NCBI GenBank assembly: GCA_965153355.1
Contig: OZ231126.1
Coordinates: 22,444,001 to 22,508,000 of the forward strand
DNA length: 64,000 bases
Source: Flaccisagitta enflata
Lineage: Eukaryota; Chaetognatha; Sagittoidea; Aphragmophora
Direction: 5' to 3'
A program made the translations under genes and the position numbers. This document shows, in pieces, positions 46,761 through 59,465 of the stretch. The stretch's first letter is position 1, and the number at the start of each line of letters is the position of its first letter. A model generated the notes under the pieces. The model was not told the origin of the DNA. It did not search any database and was given only the letters and a program-made list of their open reading frames with translations.

Positions 46761-46863
46761 GGGCGTAAACGCATCAGCGTGGTTTGCGGCGGTTGGACAA
46801 TGAAGAAGTGAAAAAGATGTAGAAGAAGTGAAAAGAAGAAAGGAAAAAGAAACAAAATGGAAA

Positions 46864-46866
<3 letters not shown>

Positions 46867-46894
<28 letters not shown>
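46867..46894. repeat. (CT)n microsatellite
   Basis: Short pure run. Confidence 0.9.
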
Positions 46895-47649
46895 TGCAGC
46901 AGAGAAATGCAATTTACATGTGACCCGAAATTTTATATGGGAGAAATAACGATCGCCTCCGGAATCGGAAATGGCTCGGAAACGCCTTTGATAAAAAGTG
47001 AAATGGGAAATTGGAAAAAATTATGGGCTTCGGGGTATCAGGACTGGTGGAGCGGAAAGGTTACAGTCCTATGGACTGGGGTAGAGGGTAGTGGGTGTAA
47101 GGACAGGGTTTGTTTTGACTGGAGTTCGGACTGAGATAACGAGTGCAAGGACTTGGAACGTAGGAATAAGATAACATGGTAAAATAAGTTACTGAAGTAC
47201 TGAAATCAGTAAAATGAATAGGTAAAATAAGTACTGAATTCGTAACCTCAAGGATGTAGGCGACTAAAGTAGATATTTCAAAAAGAATCGTGTTGCGGGA
47301 ACTAGGGAGAAAGTATGCGGGTGCAGGATAGATGTGGCATTTAAAGCGATGTTAGTATCAATGACCTAATTTGCATAATGAAGTTTTAAGATTTCTGTTT
47401 TTTAAAAATGACCAGCATTTGAGCTAAACCCAATTGGAATATATGCTTAATATCAAATTGCTGTTTTAGCTAAGTGTAGGATAGAAAAAAAACTTCCTAT
47501 GTGTAAAAAAAAATCGTTTTAGCATTATCTGTTTTGAATTCTTAAAAAAGAGATGTTTACAATGTATGTAACATAGTGTGAAAATACATGAAGAAGCAGA
47601 AATCCTGCGCATTCCTCCCTAAGATAATCGTGATCCCTGAGAGAATGGT

Positions 47650-47778
47650 CTACCGCTGAACCTGGTCGTCGCTCTGCGGCAGTGCCATGTCGGCCGAGTA
47701 CGACGTATTGAGGACCCTAATAGCCCAGCTTGCCAATCGGTAAGGCCCGTACAGTTTAGTCTTGATTAATCTCATTAT
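47650..47778 (-). CDS. Unresolved exon-like island (minus-strand terminal exon, or plus-strand first exon)
   Basis: A GC-richer island in AT-rich DNA. Minus strand: after TTTTTCTGCATCATTCGAAG it reads 42 codons, including KTKLYGPYRLASWAIRVLNT and ADMALPQSDDQVQR, then TAG. Plus strand: GCCATG at 47684-47689 opens MSAEYDVLRTLIAQLANR, followed by a good donor, CG|GTAAGG. Both are plausible and cannot both be right. The plus reading has the better splice site and start context; the minus reading is longer. I recognise neither product. Confidence 0.3.
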   Translation of the reverse strand: MMRLIKTKLYGPYRLASWAIRVLNTSYSADMALPQSDDQVQR

Positions 47779-47799
47779 CTTCGAATGATGCAGAAAAAT

Positions 47800-49050
47800 A
47801 TGATTGGCGTCATTTAAATGTATGATAAACTTTTTAGTGTAAATTCATGCTTATGTAAGCAACTAACCATGTTGGTTGGTCAGTCCGTCACGCGTGAGTT
47901 AAAAATTAGAAAATGGCCAAAATCTCTGCATTATTAAGAAATGAATCACCATCTTCAAGTTTGTCAATCACATGCATATGCATATTCTTCATCATTTCAT
48001 CTATTCATTCATTCGATATCGTCATCCCCATCATATTTTTCATTGCAGCGATATCCAATTGAAATGTATGGTCTTGGAACTTAAAAAGAAAAAAAAAAAT
48101 AAGCTAAAATTAGGTGTCATTGAGCTTAGGACGGATCAAACTTTATGTTTGATGATAGCTATACAAAGTTAAAGGTCAGATAGAGTTTAGAAAAAAAAAC
48201 AACGCCAGGCGCACCATCTCAGCCGTCATCTCCTGTATCCGGCTTTGGTTATCATCAATAATTTTGAAAACTTAATGTGGGTTGATTGTGCTCCTTAGAA
48301 GGTTTGAATGATCTACATGTCTGGACTCGAAATCTACCTATAACAAATATGGAATCCTGGTTTCTTTATGCTATTACTTTATTGCTTTGTGCAAAAAACT
48401 TTAAACGCTGGGTTAGTCTTTTGAATCCATAACCACGCGTATCAATAAAAAAGACGCACTTTTGAATGGCTTATTGTGGCAACAAATTTCAACCAGTGGC
48501 TGTCGCCAATACTGTGGATCGCGATGTTTAATTTTTTGTTTTTTTTTTAATTTTTTCTTTTACTATAAATTATTTTCATTTTTGATTTTTCATTATCTTT
48601 TTTTTTTGCATTTTCTTTTTTACTTTAATTTCTTTATTTTTTTCAAATTTTCAAATTTTCATTTATCATTTTTTTTTTCACTTTTTCAATTTTTTATTTT
48701 TTTACTTTTTCACTTTTTCATTTTTTTTATTTTTTTTCTTATAATATTTCATTTTCTACTTTTTTAAACATTTCATAATATGCATTAATACATATAAAAT
48801 TCAAATATAAAATATAGATAAAAAAAACCCTGAACTATAAGTGAATTGCTAAATTTGGTGAGCATTTCAAGTTCCATGGTATTCAATAGCTGAAATTTCT
48901 CTTTCTCTTTCTCTCTCTCTCTCTCCGTAGTTTTTTTTTTTTCTGTAAAAAGAGAGAACAAGCAACAAATTCTTATCACAGTCGACGTTGCAAATGAGAA
49001 TGAAAGTATCAGGGTTTTTTTTTCAGCAACGATGAAATATGAGAAAGACA
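47800..49050. other. AT-rich gene-poor segment
   Basis: T-rich low-complexity sequence at 48520-48770; no exon or defined element seen. Confidence 0.5.
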
Positions 49051-49383
49051 GGTCACAGACAAAAAAAAATCAAGCAGTGGGAAAAAAACTAAAGGCAAAT
49101 TGAGATAAAGTTTAAGACATCTGGTGGATGAATTAAGACAAACTTAAACAAAAGACAAGTGAGGATATTTTTGAGATAGAAAAAAGTTATAGGATAAAAA
49201 AAATATGATCGATGATTGATGATTGATGATGAGGTGGAAAAAACAAAAGATTGACATAGAGATAAGTAGAGACATCTTGAAAGAAAAAAGATAAAACAAA
49301 CAGAAGACTAAGGTGAGGAAACATTCTGGGGATGTAAAAAATGAATGAATGATATAGATGAAAAAAATCTGAACAGTATCTGG

Positions 49384-50684
49384 GTCCGCGACGGAAGGGG
49401 GTTAAAGAATACCAATCCGTAAGATCGCTATGACCAAAAGATCGCTAACCCTGTAAGTTCGCCAAAACTATAAGTCTTTACATTTAGAGCCGCCATACAA
49501 AGTTTCATGCAAATCCGTTGAAAAATAACAAAGTTATGCGCGTTTTTCACTTTTAGGCTAGTAGGGTGAAGGTTGGGTAGTAGGTTGGTTTAGATAAATA
49601 GTGTGTGTGTATATGTTGAGTTCTTCCATTTAGAGACTCCATACTCAAGCCTTCAACTAATTTGCTGAAAAATGTCCAATTTATGTAAGTTTTTACTTTG
49701 TGGCCGGTAAGCTGGTTAGTGGTAGGCTGGTTTGGCTGGTTAGCATGCTCAAACATTAAATAAATCATATACATGTTAGTCCTCCATTTAGAGACTCCAT
49801 ATTAAATTTCCAAAATCCAACTGGTTGAAAACGCCAAAGATATGCACATTTATCACTTTTTGCTTGGTAGTATTATTGGGTGAAATAGATTTGACAGATA
49901 AAGAGGTGTATATGTTAGAGTTCTTCCATTAGGAGACTCCATACCAAGTTTCTGCCTCAAATTAGCTGCTGAAAAATGCATAAAGTTAAGGCAAGTTTTT
50001 CACTCTTAAAGGTCCACATATTGCTATGGTAGGTTGTTTGGTTAGTTAGCATGCTCAAATGCATATAATCATACACATATGTTGAGTCTTCCCATTTAGA
50101 GACTCCATACCAAATTTCAACTAAATTGGTTGAAAAATGCCAAAGTCATGCATTTTTTTCACTTTTTGGCTGGTAGGCTGGTAAGCTGGTTCGACAGGAT
50201 AAATAGTGTGCACATGTTGAGTTCTTCCATTTAGAGATTCCATACTGTTTCAACCAAATCAGTTGAAAAATAACAAAGCTATGCAGTTTTCACTTTAGGC
50301 GAAGGCTGGTTGCAGCAGGTCGGTTTGGCTGCTAGCATGCTCAAATGCATATAAATCATATACATATGTTGGAGGCCTTCCATTTAGAGACACATACCAA
50401 ATTAATAAATTGGCTGAAAAATGCCAAAGTTATGCACGTTTTTCACTTTTAGGCCGGTAGGCTGGTTGGGCCGGTTGGGTTGGTCGGATCACAAAAATCG
50501 GATAGATAAAGCGCCTTACCCAGTACAACTTCCACCAAATATGAACCAATCGTCAAAGCATAAAAGATCATTTTAAAACCGGGATTGCGACGACAAAACG
50601 ACGACAACGACGACAACGACGACGACACCCACCCGCCTTGAATTATAGTCCGCGTCGGAATGATATTCCGTCGCGGACAAAAAA
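49384..50684 (+). mobile_element. 1.3-kb Helitron-like element with internal tandem repeats
   Basis: GTCCGCGACGGAA at the left is inverted at the right within the hairpin GTCCGCGTCGGAAT...ATTCCGTCGCGGAC followed by A6. The interior holds four or five diverged ~110-bp or double-length units with CTTCCATTTAGAGACTCCAT and TGAAAAATGCCAAAGTTATG. It splits the satellite array. Confidence 0.7.
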
Positions 50685-51054
50685 GATTTACATAGAGAGA
50701 AGTGGAAACATCTTAAGAAAAAAAAAGTAACACAAACAAAACACTAAGGTGAGGATACATTCTTGGGAAAAAAAAGCTACAGAATATGATAGACAATGAA
50801 AATGCAAATAGCAAAAAGACTTTTAAAGTGATATGTGGCGACATCTTGACAGAGAAAAATAACACAAACAAAATATTAAGGTGAGTACACATTCTTGGGA
50901 TTGAAAAAAAAAATTACAGAATATCATAGATGATGAGGATGAAAAAAACAAAAGATTTATATAGAGATAAGTGGAGACATCTTGAAAAAAAAAATAACAC
51001 ACACAAAAGACTGAGGTGAGGACATATTCTTGGGATAAAAAGAAGAGCTTTGTA

Positions 51055-51437
51055 AAGTGAATAGAGCGCAGAAACGATAATGTTACTCCTATTTTAATAA
51101 CTAATGCATTTTTTGTCAACAAAGGATTTTGATTGCATTTTTACCTTTGTCAAATGTCACTTTTACTATTTGAAGAGAAAAAATGGCAAAAAAACATTTT
51201 TTGTATTGATTTAAGCCTTTTTTTATTGAATTCCTATTATTTTTAAAGACAATAGTACTACAAAAATAGGCTAAACTAGCTATACTAGAATTATCTAGAT
51301 GATCAAATCTCCACTAGGACAGGTGTGCACTAATACTGAACTATCATTACAAGCAATATTTCCAAAAAATATACAGCATAAAATTTGCAACAGGGTCCCA
51401 AAGGAAACTCAACAGATTTTCAATGCATTTTTCTAGT
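51055..51437. repeat. Interspersed repeat, copy 2, first tandem unit
   Basis: Collinear with 8065-8352 (ACAAAAATAGGCTAAACTAG, AATATACAGCATAAAA, AATGCATTTTTCTAG). Confidence 0.7.
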
Positions 51438-51438
51438 A

Positions 51439-51614
51439 CAGTAGGACCCCGCCTCATCGGTCCCATTGGGACTGAAGCTTTTTCACCTTTATCTCAGGGT
51501 TACCTTTAAAGAGAGGTAAAATAACATTGAATACTATCATTTGGGACCCTAAAATGTTAACCTTTATTGATGGGGAACCTTTAAAGGCGGGGCTGTTATT
51601 GCGGGGTCCCACTG
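51439..51614. mobile_element. 176-bp pogo/Tigger-like MITE with TA target duplication
   Basis: CAGTAGGACCCCGC and GCGGGGTCCCACTG are inverted, flanked by TA on both sides (51437-51438, 51615-51616). The uninterrupted duplicate at about 51856 reads CTAGTAACAACATAGTAATC, giving the empty site. Confidence 0.85.
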
Positions 51615-51639
51615 TACCAACATAGTAATCTATTTATTT

Positions 51640-51858
51640 TTTATTAAATTACTATGATTTCTAAAGGCAATAGTACTACAAAAATAGGCTAAACTAGCTA
51701 TACTAGAATTATCTAGATTATCAAATCTCCACTGGGACAGGTGTGTACTAATACTGAACTATCATTACAAGCAATATTTCCAAAAAATACCCAGCATAAA
51801 ATTTGCAACTGGGTGCCAAAGGAAACTCAACAGATTTTCAATGCATTTTTCTAGTAAC
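51640..51858. repeat. Interspersed repeat, second tandem unit
   Basis: More than 200 bp nearly identical to 51237-51437 (CTGAACTATCATTACAAGCA, ACTCAACAGATTTTCAATGC). Confidence 0.85.
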
Positions 51859-54772
51859 AACATAGTAATCTATTTATTTTTAAAAATACAGTAGATGTTA
51901 AGATTAAGAGTATATCTTTGTTATTTCTCTCAATACACTCATTAACCTCTGTCATACAACCTATGATTTACCCCTGGCCTGAAAAAAAATGCCTTTTGTC
52001 TAAGATCGATTGGTACTGTACGTTCCCGTTAAGTGGGGTACACAGCCGGGCCACTTGACAACACTCAGAATAACAGAATATGATTGATGGTGAGGATGAA
52101 AAAACAAAAGATTTACGTAAAGATAAGTGGAGACATCTTGAAAGAAAAAAGATAAAACAAACAAAAGACTGAGGTGAGGACACATCCTTGGGATGAAAAA
52201 ATGACTAAATGATATAGATGAAACAAACGATTTACAAGATTTACAAGTTCTGGTGAGTGAGGACATCCATTGAGAGAAAAAAAGACTATTACAAAGAAAA
52301 GATTGTGGTGAGTGAGGACACACTTTTGGGATGAAAGAAATTGTTAGGAAATGGTGATTAAGGACATTCTTTAAAAGAAAAACAAAAGACTATCAAAGAA
52401 AAAAGATCTGGTGAGGGGGGACTTCTTTTGAGAAAAAAAAAGACCACTACAAACAAAAGTTGTGGTGAGTGAAGACACACTTTTGGGATAAAAAAGATCC
52501 ATGGGAAATGATGAGTGAGGACATTCTTTGCAGAAGAAAACATAAGACTATCAAAGAAATAAGATCTGGTGAGTGAGGACATCTATTGAGAGAAAAAAAA
52601 AGACTGCAACAAACAAAAGATTGTGGTGGGTGGGGACACATTTTTGGGATGAAAAAAAAATCATTAGAAATGGAGAGTGAGGACATTCTTTGAAAATAAA
52701 AACAAAAGGCTATAAAAGAAAAAAGGTCTGGTGAGTGAGGACATCTATGGAGAGAAAAAAAGACTACAACAAACAAAAGATTGTGGTGAGTGAGGACACA
52801 CTTTTGAGATGAAAAAAATCCTTTGAAGAAGAAAACAAAAGACTATCAAAGAAAAAAGGTCTGGTGAGTGAGGACATCTATTGAGAGAAAAAAGACTACT
52901 ACAAACAAAAGATTGTGGTGAGTGAGCAAACACTTTTTAGATAAAAAAAATCCTTAGAAATGGTGAGTGAGGACATTCTTTGAAGAGAAAAACAAAAGAC
53001 TATCAAAGAGAAAGGGTCTGGTGAGTGTGGACATCTATTGAAAAAAAAGACTACTACAAACAAAAGATAGTGGTGAGTGAGGACACACTTTTGGGATGAA
53101 AAAAAATCCTTAGAAATGGTGAGTGAGGACATTCTTTGAAGAGAAAAACAAAAGACTATCAAAGAAAAAGGGTCTGGTGAGTGAGGACATCTATTGAGAA
53201 AAAGACTACTACAACAAAAGATAGTAGTGAGTGAGCACACTTTGGGATGAAAAAAAATCATTAGAAATGTTGAGGAGGACATTCTTAAGAGAAAACAAAA
53301 GACTATCAAAGAAAAAGGTCTATGAGTGAGGACATCTATTGAAAAAAAAGACTACTACAAACAAAAGATAGTGGTGAGTGAGGACACACTTTTGGGATGA
53401 AAAAAAAATCCTTAGAAATGGTGAGTGAGGACATTCTTTGAAGAGAAAAACAAAAGACTATCAAAGAAAAAGGGTCTGGTGAGTGAGGACATCTATTGAG
53501 AAAAAAAAAGACTACTACAAACAAAAGATAGTGGTGAGTGAGGACACTTTTGGGATGAAAAACTTAGAATGGTGAGTGAGGACACTTTTTGAAGAGAAAA
53601 ACAAAAGACTATCAAAGAAAAAGAGTCTGGTGAGTGAGGACATCTATTGAGAAAAAAAAAGACTACTACAAACAAAAGATAGTGGTGAGTGAGGACACTT
53701 TTGGGATGAAAAAAAATCCTTAGAAATGGTGAGTGAGGACATTCTTTGAAGAGAAAACAAAAGACTATCAAAGAAAAAGGGTCTGGTGAGTGAGGACATC
53801 TATTGAGAAAAAAAAAGACTACTACAAACAAAAGATAGTGGTGAGTGAGGACACACCTTTGGGATGAAAAAAAATCCTTAGAAATGGTGAGTGAGGACAT
53901 TCTTTGAAGAGAAAAACAAAAGACTAACAAAGAAAAAGGGTCTGGTGAGTGAGGACATCTATTGAGAAAAAAAAAGACTACTACAAACAAAAGATAGTGG
54001 TGAGTGAGGACACACTTTTGGGATGAAAAAAAATCCTTAGAAATGGTGAGTGAGGACATTCTTTGAAGAGAAAAACAAAAGACTAACAAAGAAAAAGGGT
54101 CTGGTGAGTGAGGACATCTATTGAGAAAAAAAAATACTACTACAAACAAAAGATAGAAGTGAGTGAGGACACACTTTTGGGATGAAAAAAAATCCTTACA
54201 ATGGTGAGTGAGGACATTCTTTGAAGAGAAAAACAAAAGACTATCAAAGAAAAAGAGTCTGGTGAGTGAGGACATCTATTGAGAAAAAAAAAGACTACTA
54301 CAAACAAAAGATAGTGGTGAGTGAGGACACTTTTGGGATGAAAAAAAATCCTTAGAAATGGTGAGTGAGGACATTCTTTGAAGAGAAAAACAAAAGACTA
54401 TAAAAGAAAAACGGTCTGGTGAGTGAGGACATCTATTGAGAAAAAAAAAAGACTACTTCAAACAAAAGATAGTGGTGAGTGAGGACACATTTTTGGGATG
54501 AAAAAAAATCCTTAGAAATGGTGAGTGAGGACAGAAAAAAGGGAAGGAAAATAAAAAAAAAAAAAAAAAAAAAATAATAATAAAAATTTACCCAGGACTA
54601 AGTGGATCTTGCTTCGCTGCGATCCACAATAAAACCATATCAAATCCTAAACCATGAGAAAGCCCTTTGAAAATACTTTCATATGGCTTCAATCTGGTAT
54701 TACTATCTTTTTTCGTTTGGAAATGGCATTAGTCAGCATGAAAACTTTGCCTTTTCATTTTCAGGATCCCTA

Positions 54773-55541
54773 CAGTATGATTGTTTTCGTTTGTAACATT
54801 TCATGACAACATAACTTGAAAACTTGTTGAGATAATCATATTCTGAAAAAAGGTAGTGAAAGATATTTAAAATACATTTAATGATATCAAAATCCCAAAA
54901 CTTTTCAACAAAATTTTGATCCAGATTTCTTACTATTAGTTATAAGGCATATTTGGCTGAAATAAACTGTTTTTCATGTTTTGAAATAAACTGTTTTTCT
55001 TTGGATTGCTCTTATTTCTAAATGATTTGACTTACAAATACTAGGTTGGTTTCAAATGAAAGATGATTTGAAGTAGTTTTAGAAAATAAAAAGAAAGAAA
55101 CCGTTTTGGAAAAAAAAACATGAAAGAAATGAGGTTATTTTTAAAAATCTAACAAAAATACCTGCCTGTATGTAATAATTTGTATACAAAACATCATATC
55201 AGTGCTTACTTCTCAGATAACCTTAAAACTAGATCAAATTATCTTTCATTTGAGACCAATCTGGCATCTGTAGCTCAAACAGTTAAGAAATGAGAACAAT
55301 TTAAAGGTAACCAGTCCATCTGTTAAATTTTCCCAAATTTTTCATTTTGACAATTTGTCAAGTTGGTCCTGTATTTCATTTTTTCATGAGAGAATCAAAT
55401 TCTTTTAAGTAGATCCTTTGATTGATATGTTATAAAATGTATTTTCATAGTCTTTTAGGATCTTTTTTCAGAATTCAATTATTTCAATTACTTTAAGAAT
55501 TACATTGTCATGAAATGTTACAAACGAAAACAATCATACTG
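54773..55541. mobile_element. Foldback element FB3, 769 bp, TA-flanked
   Basis: CAGTATGATTGTTTTCGTTT pairs with AAACGAAAACAATCATACTG, flanked by TA. Inner pairs include GGTTGGTTTCAAATGAAAGA / TCTTTCATTTGAGACCAATC. TA plus CAG ends suggest a Tc1/mariner-type non-autonomous element. Confidence 0.8.
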
Positions 55542-55559
55542 TATATAAAAAGTGCACTT

Positions 55560-56180
55560 TAGCAAAATAAAGCTTTTGTTTGGAAGGCTCTAGCTCCTAA
55601 ACCATTTGAGATAAAGACCTGGGATTGGTCTAGATTGAAATATTTCTCAAAAATCTTCGAAAATGTCTCAAATAAAAAAGAATTTTAATTATTTTTTGTA
55701 TCTGTTTTATCAATGAAAAAAAAAAAGTCCGTCTTTTTTTGGATACGCGTGGTATTGCGGAGTTCAACAATAGCAAGAACCGTGGCAATTTGCGCAAAAC
55801 GGGCCTTCCAAAACCGAATTGCGCTGACAACTAAATCACGTTTTGCCCACGACAGACTATTTGTCAGTCACTCGGGAGGGTCTATGGTATCATGAAAAGC
55901 TCTCTGGCTCATGCGCAGAATATCTCCGGTTACCAAAGCTGTGGAATGTACTCCAAGGAGCGTAGTTTTGACCCAAATAGGAGTCGGGGTCGTGGGTTGA
56001 TTAGTGGTGGGATGAGATGGAGATCAAAGGAAATCGATGCTTGGCCACTAGAAGGAAGGAAAAAAGAAAGGAGAAAGAAGGAGGAAAAGAAAGGAGGAAA
56101 TGGCGAGATGGAGAAAGGAAAGAAGGGAGACAAAGGTGGAGGAATGGATAGAGTAGGTATAGAAGAACGGGAGGTAGGAG
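55560..56180. other. Mixed unique and repeat-derived DNA
   Basis: 55580-55670 (CTCCTAAACCATTTGAGATA, GACCTGGGATTGGTCTAGAT) is another decayed copy of the foldback core. 55740-56000 is GC-richer with short open frames on both strands but no splice support. Confidence 0.45.
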
Positions 56181-56193
56181 TATGAGAAAAGAG

Positions 56194-56335
56194 AGAGGAA
56201 GGAAGGAAGGAAGGAAGGAAGGAAGGAAGGAAGGAAGGAAGGAAGGAAGGAAGGAAGGAAGGAAGGAAGGAAGGAAGGAAGGAAGGAAGGAAGGAAGGAA
56301 GGAAGGAAGGATGGAAGGAAGGAAGGAAGAGAGGT
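56194..56335. repeat. (GGAA)n tetranucleotide repeat
   Basis: About 33 GGAA units. Confidence 0.95.
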
Positions 56336-56476
56336 AGGAAGAAAGTTAGAAAGGTTGAAAGAGGAAGGGGGTAAAGAGTAGCTGGGAAAGAAGGAGAAAA
56401 GGATGATTATTGAGTCACGAAATTGCTGAATGGATATCGATGGGGGCTCCTGCGTCAGTTTGAGACCTGCGGCAAC

Positions 56477-56650
<174 letters not shown>

Positions 56651-56668
56651 GAGTTTTTTAAGTGTGAT

Positions 56669-56669
<1 letters not shown>

Positions 56670-56758
<89 letters not shown>

Positions 56759-56770
56759 TGTGGGTATGTG
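56670..56770. repeat. (TA)n/(GT)n compound microsatellite
   Basis: A short TA run followed by about 38 GT units. Confidence 0.95.
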
Positions 56771-57081
56771 TGCGTAAAGACGGTCCTCGGATGTGAACAC
56801 TAAGTGTACAGGAGGTATACAGGAGGCGTACAAGCGAGGATGCATTATCTTATGGCAGTACGTTTTCGGTTCCCGTTAGGCCATTGCTTTAGTGTTTATT
56901 TTGATGATTGTTCCATTATTTTTATAGCCTGGAGTCGGCAAAAAAGGGGAAAGCCTTTTTACAACGCCATCTCCTTACCCACAAATCAAGCGCAGACGCA
57001 GACGAAATGATCTCTTTGAGATCCTGTAGTGAGATTCGGCATAAGAGCTATGGTGCAAAGAGCCATGGTTTGCAATTGAAA

Positions 57082-57085
<4 letters not shown>

Positions 57086-57158
<73 letters not shown>
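57086..57158. repeat. (GA)n microsatellite
   Basis: About 36 GA units. Confidence 0.95.
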
Positions 57159-57161
<3 letters not shown>

Positions 57162-57218
57162 AGGATAGCAAAGTTGGCAACGAGAAGAAAATAAAGAACT
57201 CATTTGGTATGCACTCTA

Positions 57219-57984
57219 CAGGGTGTACCAACTGAGTTGTAACATAAAGAATCGATGTATCTCAGCTTCTAAAGCAGATAATCCAATTCTGAAAAAGGTT
57301 CTAAAGAGATCTGGAAAAACGATTTTTGCTCATGCAAAGAAAATAGATCGATCCCGTCAGAATCTTACACATTCTCAACCCATAGTGAAGCAGCTATTTC
57401 TCATGATGTAAATTTGGTTGTTATTGCTCATAGACACTTTCTCTTTAAGAGGTTCTCAAATCTAAACGGATTGAGCTACAGACCTGAGATTGGTCTTAAA
57501 TCAAAGATTTTTAGCTGTAGTTTTTGGCCTTAATAACAAACATCCTCAAAATAGTGATGTTCGGGCATTTCTTTCCTTCAAAACCATATTTTAAAAAATA
57601 CCCTTGATTTTCATAAGTAAGATTTGGGCAAAAATGACAGTATTTTCTGAAAAATATGTGAATTTTCTGTGAATTCTCTTTAATTACATAAAGTATCTTT
57701 AATCTTAGTCCAACTTGACATATTTTGTGAAATATTTTAGAATTAAAAGCCAAACAAAGACAAATTGACATGGGAAATCAATAGAAAACAGCAAAATGAT
57801 AGCAAAAAGGTGTATACTTCTAAACCTTTTTTCCACTACTGTTTAGACCTTCCCATTATTTTTTTCTTATCAAGCAAAAATCGTTTTTCAAAATCTTTTA
57901 AGAATTTTTTTCAGAATTGGATTATCTTCTTCAGAAGCCAAGATACATCGATTCTTTATGTTACAACTGAGTTGGTACACCCTG
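57219..57984. mobile_element. Foldback element FB4, 766 bp, TA-flanked
   Basis: CAGGGTGTACCAACTGAGTT pairs with AACTGAGTTGGTACACCCTG (read inverted), flanked by TA; similarity of the arms continues through GTAACATAAAGAATCGATGT / ACATCGATTCTTTATGTTAC. Its core GAGCTACAGACCTGAGATTG matches the core of FB3. Confidence 0.85.
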
Positions 57985-58489
57985 TATAATGTACCGCATA
58001 TACCACCTGACTGCAATTGTTTTTCTCGCCATCTTATTTCGACTGCCCATATTCTCCAAAAAAGGTTCCATTCTACCAGTTCGTCCCTCTTAGTCTCAGT
58101 TTCACTCTTGGCAACTACGCTGCTGCAACCGCTGTTGCTTTGCTGCGTCCCACTTCGGCTGATGCGAGTGCCGCTGCAGAAGATGAAAGTCAAGGCCGCT
58201 TCAGCAACAGGGTCTGCGGCTCCGCAATGTCTGCGACCAAAAATACGGCGAGGAAGAAATGGAATTGGAAAACATGTTGAGTAAAAAAAAAAGACTTCAA
58301 TGAATCCACGAATAAGCAAGTCAAAGAAAGGAGATCTAAGGAAGCAAGCAGTTTCAAATACGCGATTGTTGGAGTGAAACTAAATTGCTTACCTGTAATG
58401 GTCTCATATAAGTAGACAAAAATAAGATATTAAACAATAGGTGCTAGATTATGCAGCAACTACTCCGCCTGGGTTGCCCTGACGAGAGA

Positions 58490-58493
<4 letters not shown>

Positions 58494-58583
<90 letters not shown>
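58494..58583. repeat. (GA)n microsatellite
   Basis: About 45 GA units. Confidence 0.95.
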
Positions 58584-58586
<3 letters not shown>

Positions 58587-58674
58587 TGAAAAAGAGAAAC
58601 AGAAGTAGAGACAAAAATGTTAAAAAGTCAAAGCAAGGCAAGGAAAAATGAAGTAGAACATAAAGGAAACAAGT

Positions 58675-58910
58675 GACGCGGGGTCACAATATCGTTGCGG
58701 GCGGGTGGGCGGGGGAATCCAACCACCATCCACCCTCTATGTCCCACTCCCCCCCCCCCGTCCTACACACTCAGTCACTCACTCACACCAAAAGTATCTA
58801 AAACGCTCGTTTTCCCAATTCTTTACCCGTGCTGACGGACGGACCAGTGGACCAACGGATGGACCAACAGTCGGACAAAACCTCTTAGAGAGTTGCGTGT
58901 CTGCAAAAAT
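58675..58910 (+). mobile_element. Helitron-like (HINE) copy, second subfamily
   Basis: GGGTCACAATATCGTTGCGG, GCGGGTGGGCGGGGGAATCC, ACGGACGGACCAGTGGACCA and GTTGCGTGTCTGCAAAAATG end. Confidence 0.6.
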
Positions 58911-59077
58911 GAAGAAGAAGAAGAAGAAGAGAATAATGAGCTGAATTTACACAAGAGTATTGAGCAATGAGCAATAAGTAGTGAATGGGAAGGTCGATCT
59001 AACAATCAATATCAATTTTCCTACAACAACGCCCTCGTTAGTCTCTCACCAAGCCAACTTGTTCCCACTCTACAACT

Positions 59078-59119
<42 letters not shown>
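59078..59119. repeat. (CT)n microsatellite
   Basis: About 20 CT units. Confidence 0.9.
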
Positions 59120-59124
<5 letters not shown>

Positions 59125-59345
59125 TCAGCGCACGCTTTCCGCGCTGCGTCGCTGCTCGCGCTTCACGTCCTTCGTCGTCGTCATCGTCGTCGTTATCGTC
59201 GTCATGACCGTCGTTTCTTTTTGGTCCCGCCCTCCGCCCTCCGCTCGCACGCGCGTTTTTAGCCATAAAACCATCACCAAAAATCGACGACAAAATTTTT
59301 TTGCGACTTTAGTCGTAAAACGCAAAGAAGCGAATCAGAATTCGG
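59120..59345. promoter_or_regulatory. CpG-rich island-like segment upstream of the Hox exon
   Basis: This segment is rich in CpG (GCGCACGC, CGCGCTGCGTCGC, CGTCGTCGTC, GCACGCGCG), in contrast to the AT-rich surroundings. It lies 2.3 kb upstream of the Hox start codon. It could be a distal promoter or regulatory element; no reading frame is convincing. Confidence 0.3.
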
Positions 59346-59366
59346 AGTTGCAAAAAGGCCTGGAAG

Positions 59367-59381
59367 AAAGAAAGAAAGAAA

Positions 59382-59450
<69 letters not shown>

Positions 59451-59465
59451 AAAAAAAAGAGAGAC
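59367..59465. repeat. (GAAA)n tetranucleotide repeat
   Basis: About 22 GAAA units. Confidence 0.95.

Larger units (their letters stand above)
49050..54545. repeat. Satellite-like tandem array (GTGAGTGAGGACA units)
   Basis: The best-preserved part, 52240-54540, has about 15 units of 150-160 bp, each made of three roughly 53-bp subunits opening with GTGAGTGAGGACA. The left part (49050-49380, 50690-51060, 52070-52240) has older ~125-bp variants with GGAGACATCTTGAAAG and GAGGACACATTCTTGGG. A Helitron-like element (49384) and a duplicated block with a MITE (51055-51860) interrupt it. Minus-strand frames are periodic shadows. Confidence 0.85.

Noticed and set aside
52447-54275. Periodic minus-strand frames with RCPHSPDPFSLIVFCF repeats
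   Set aside because: These follow the satellite unit; they break wherever the unit changes length.
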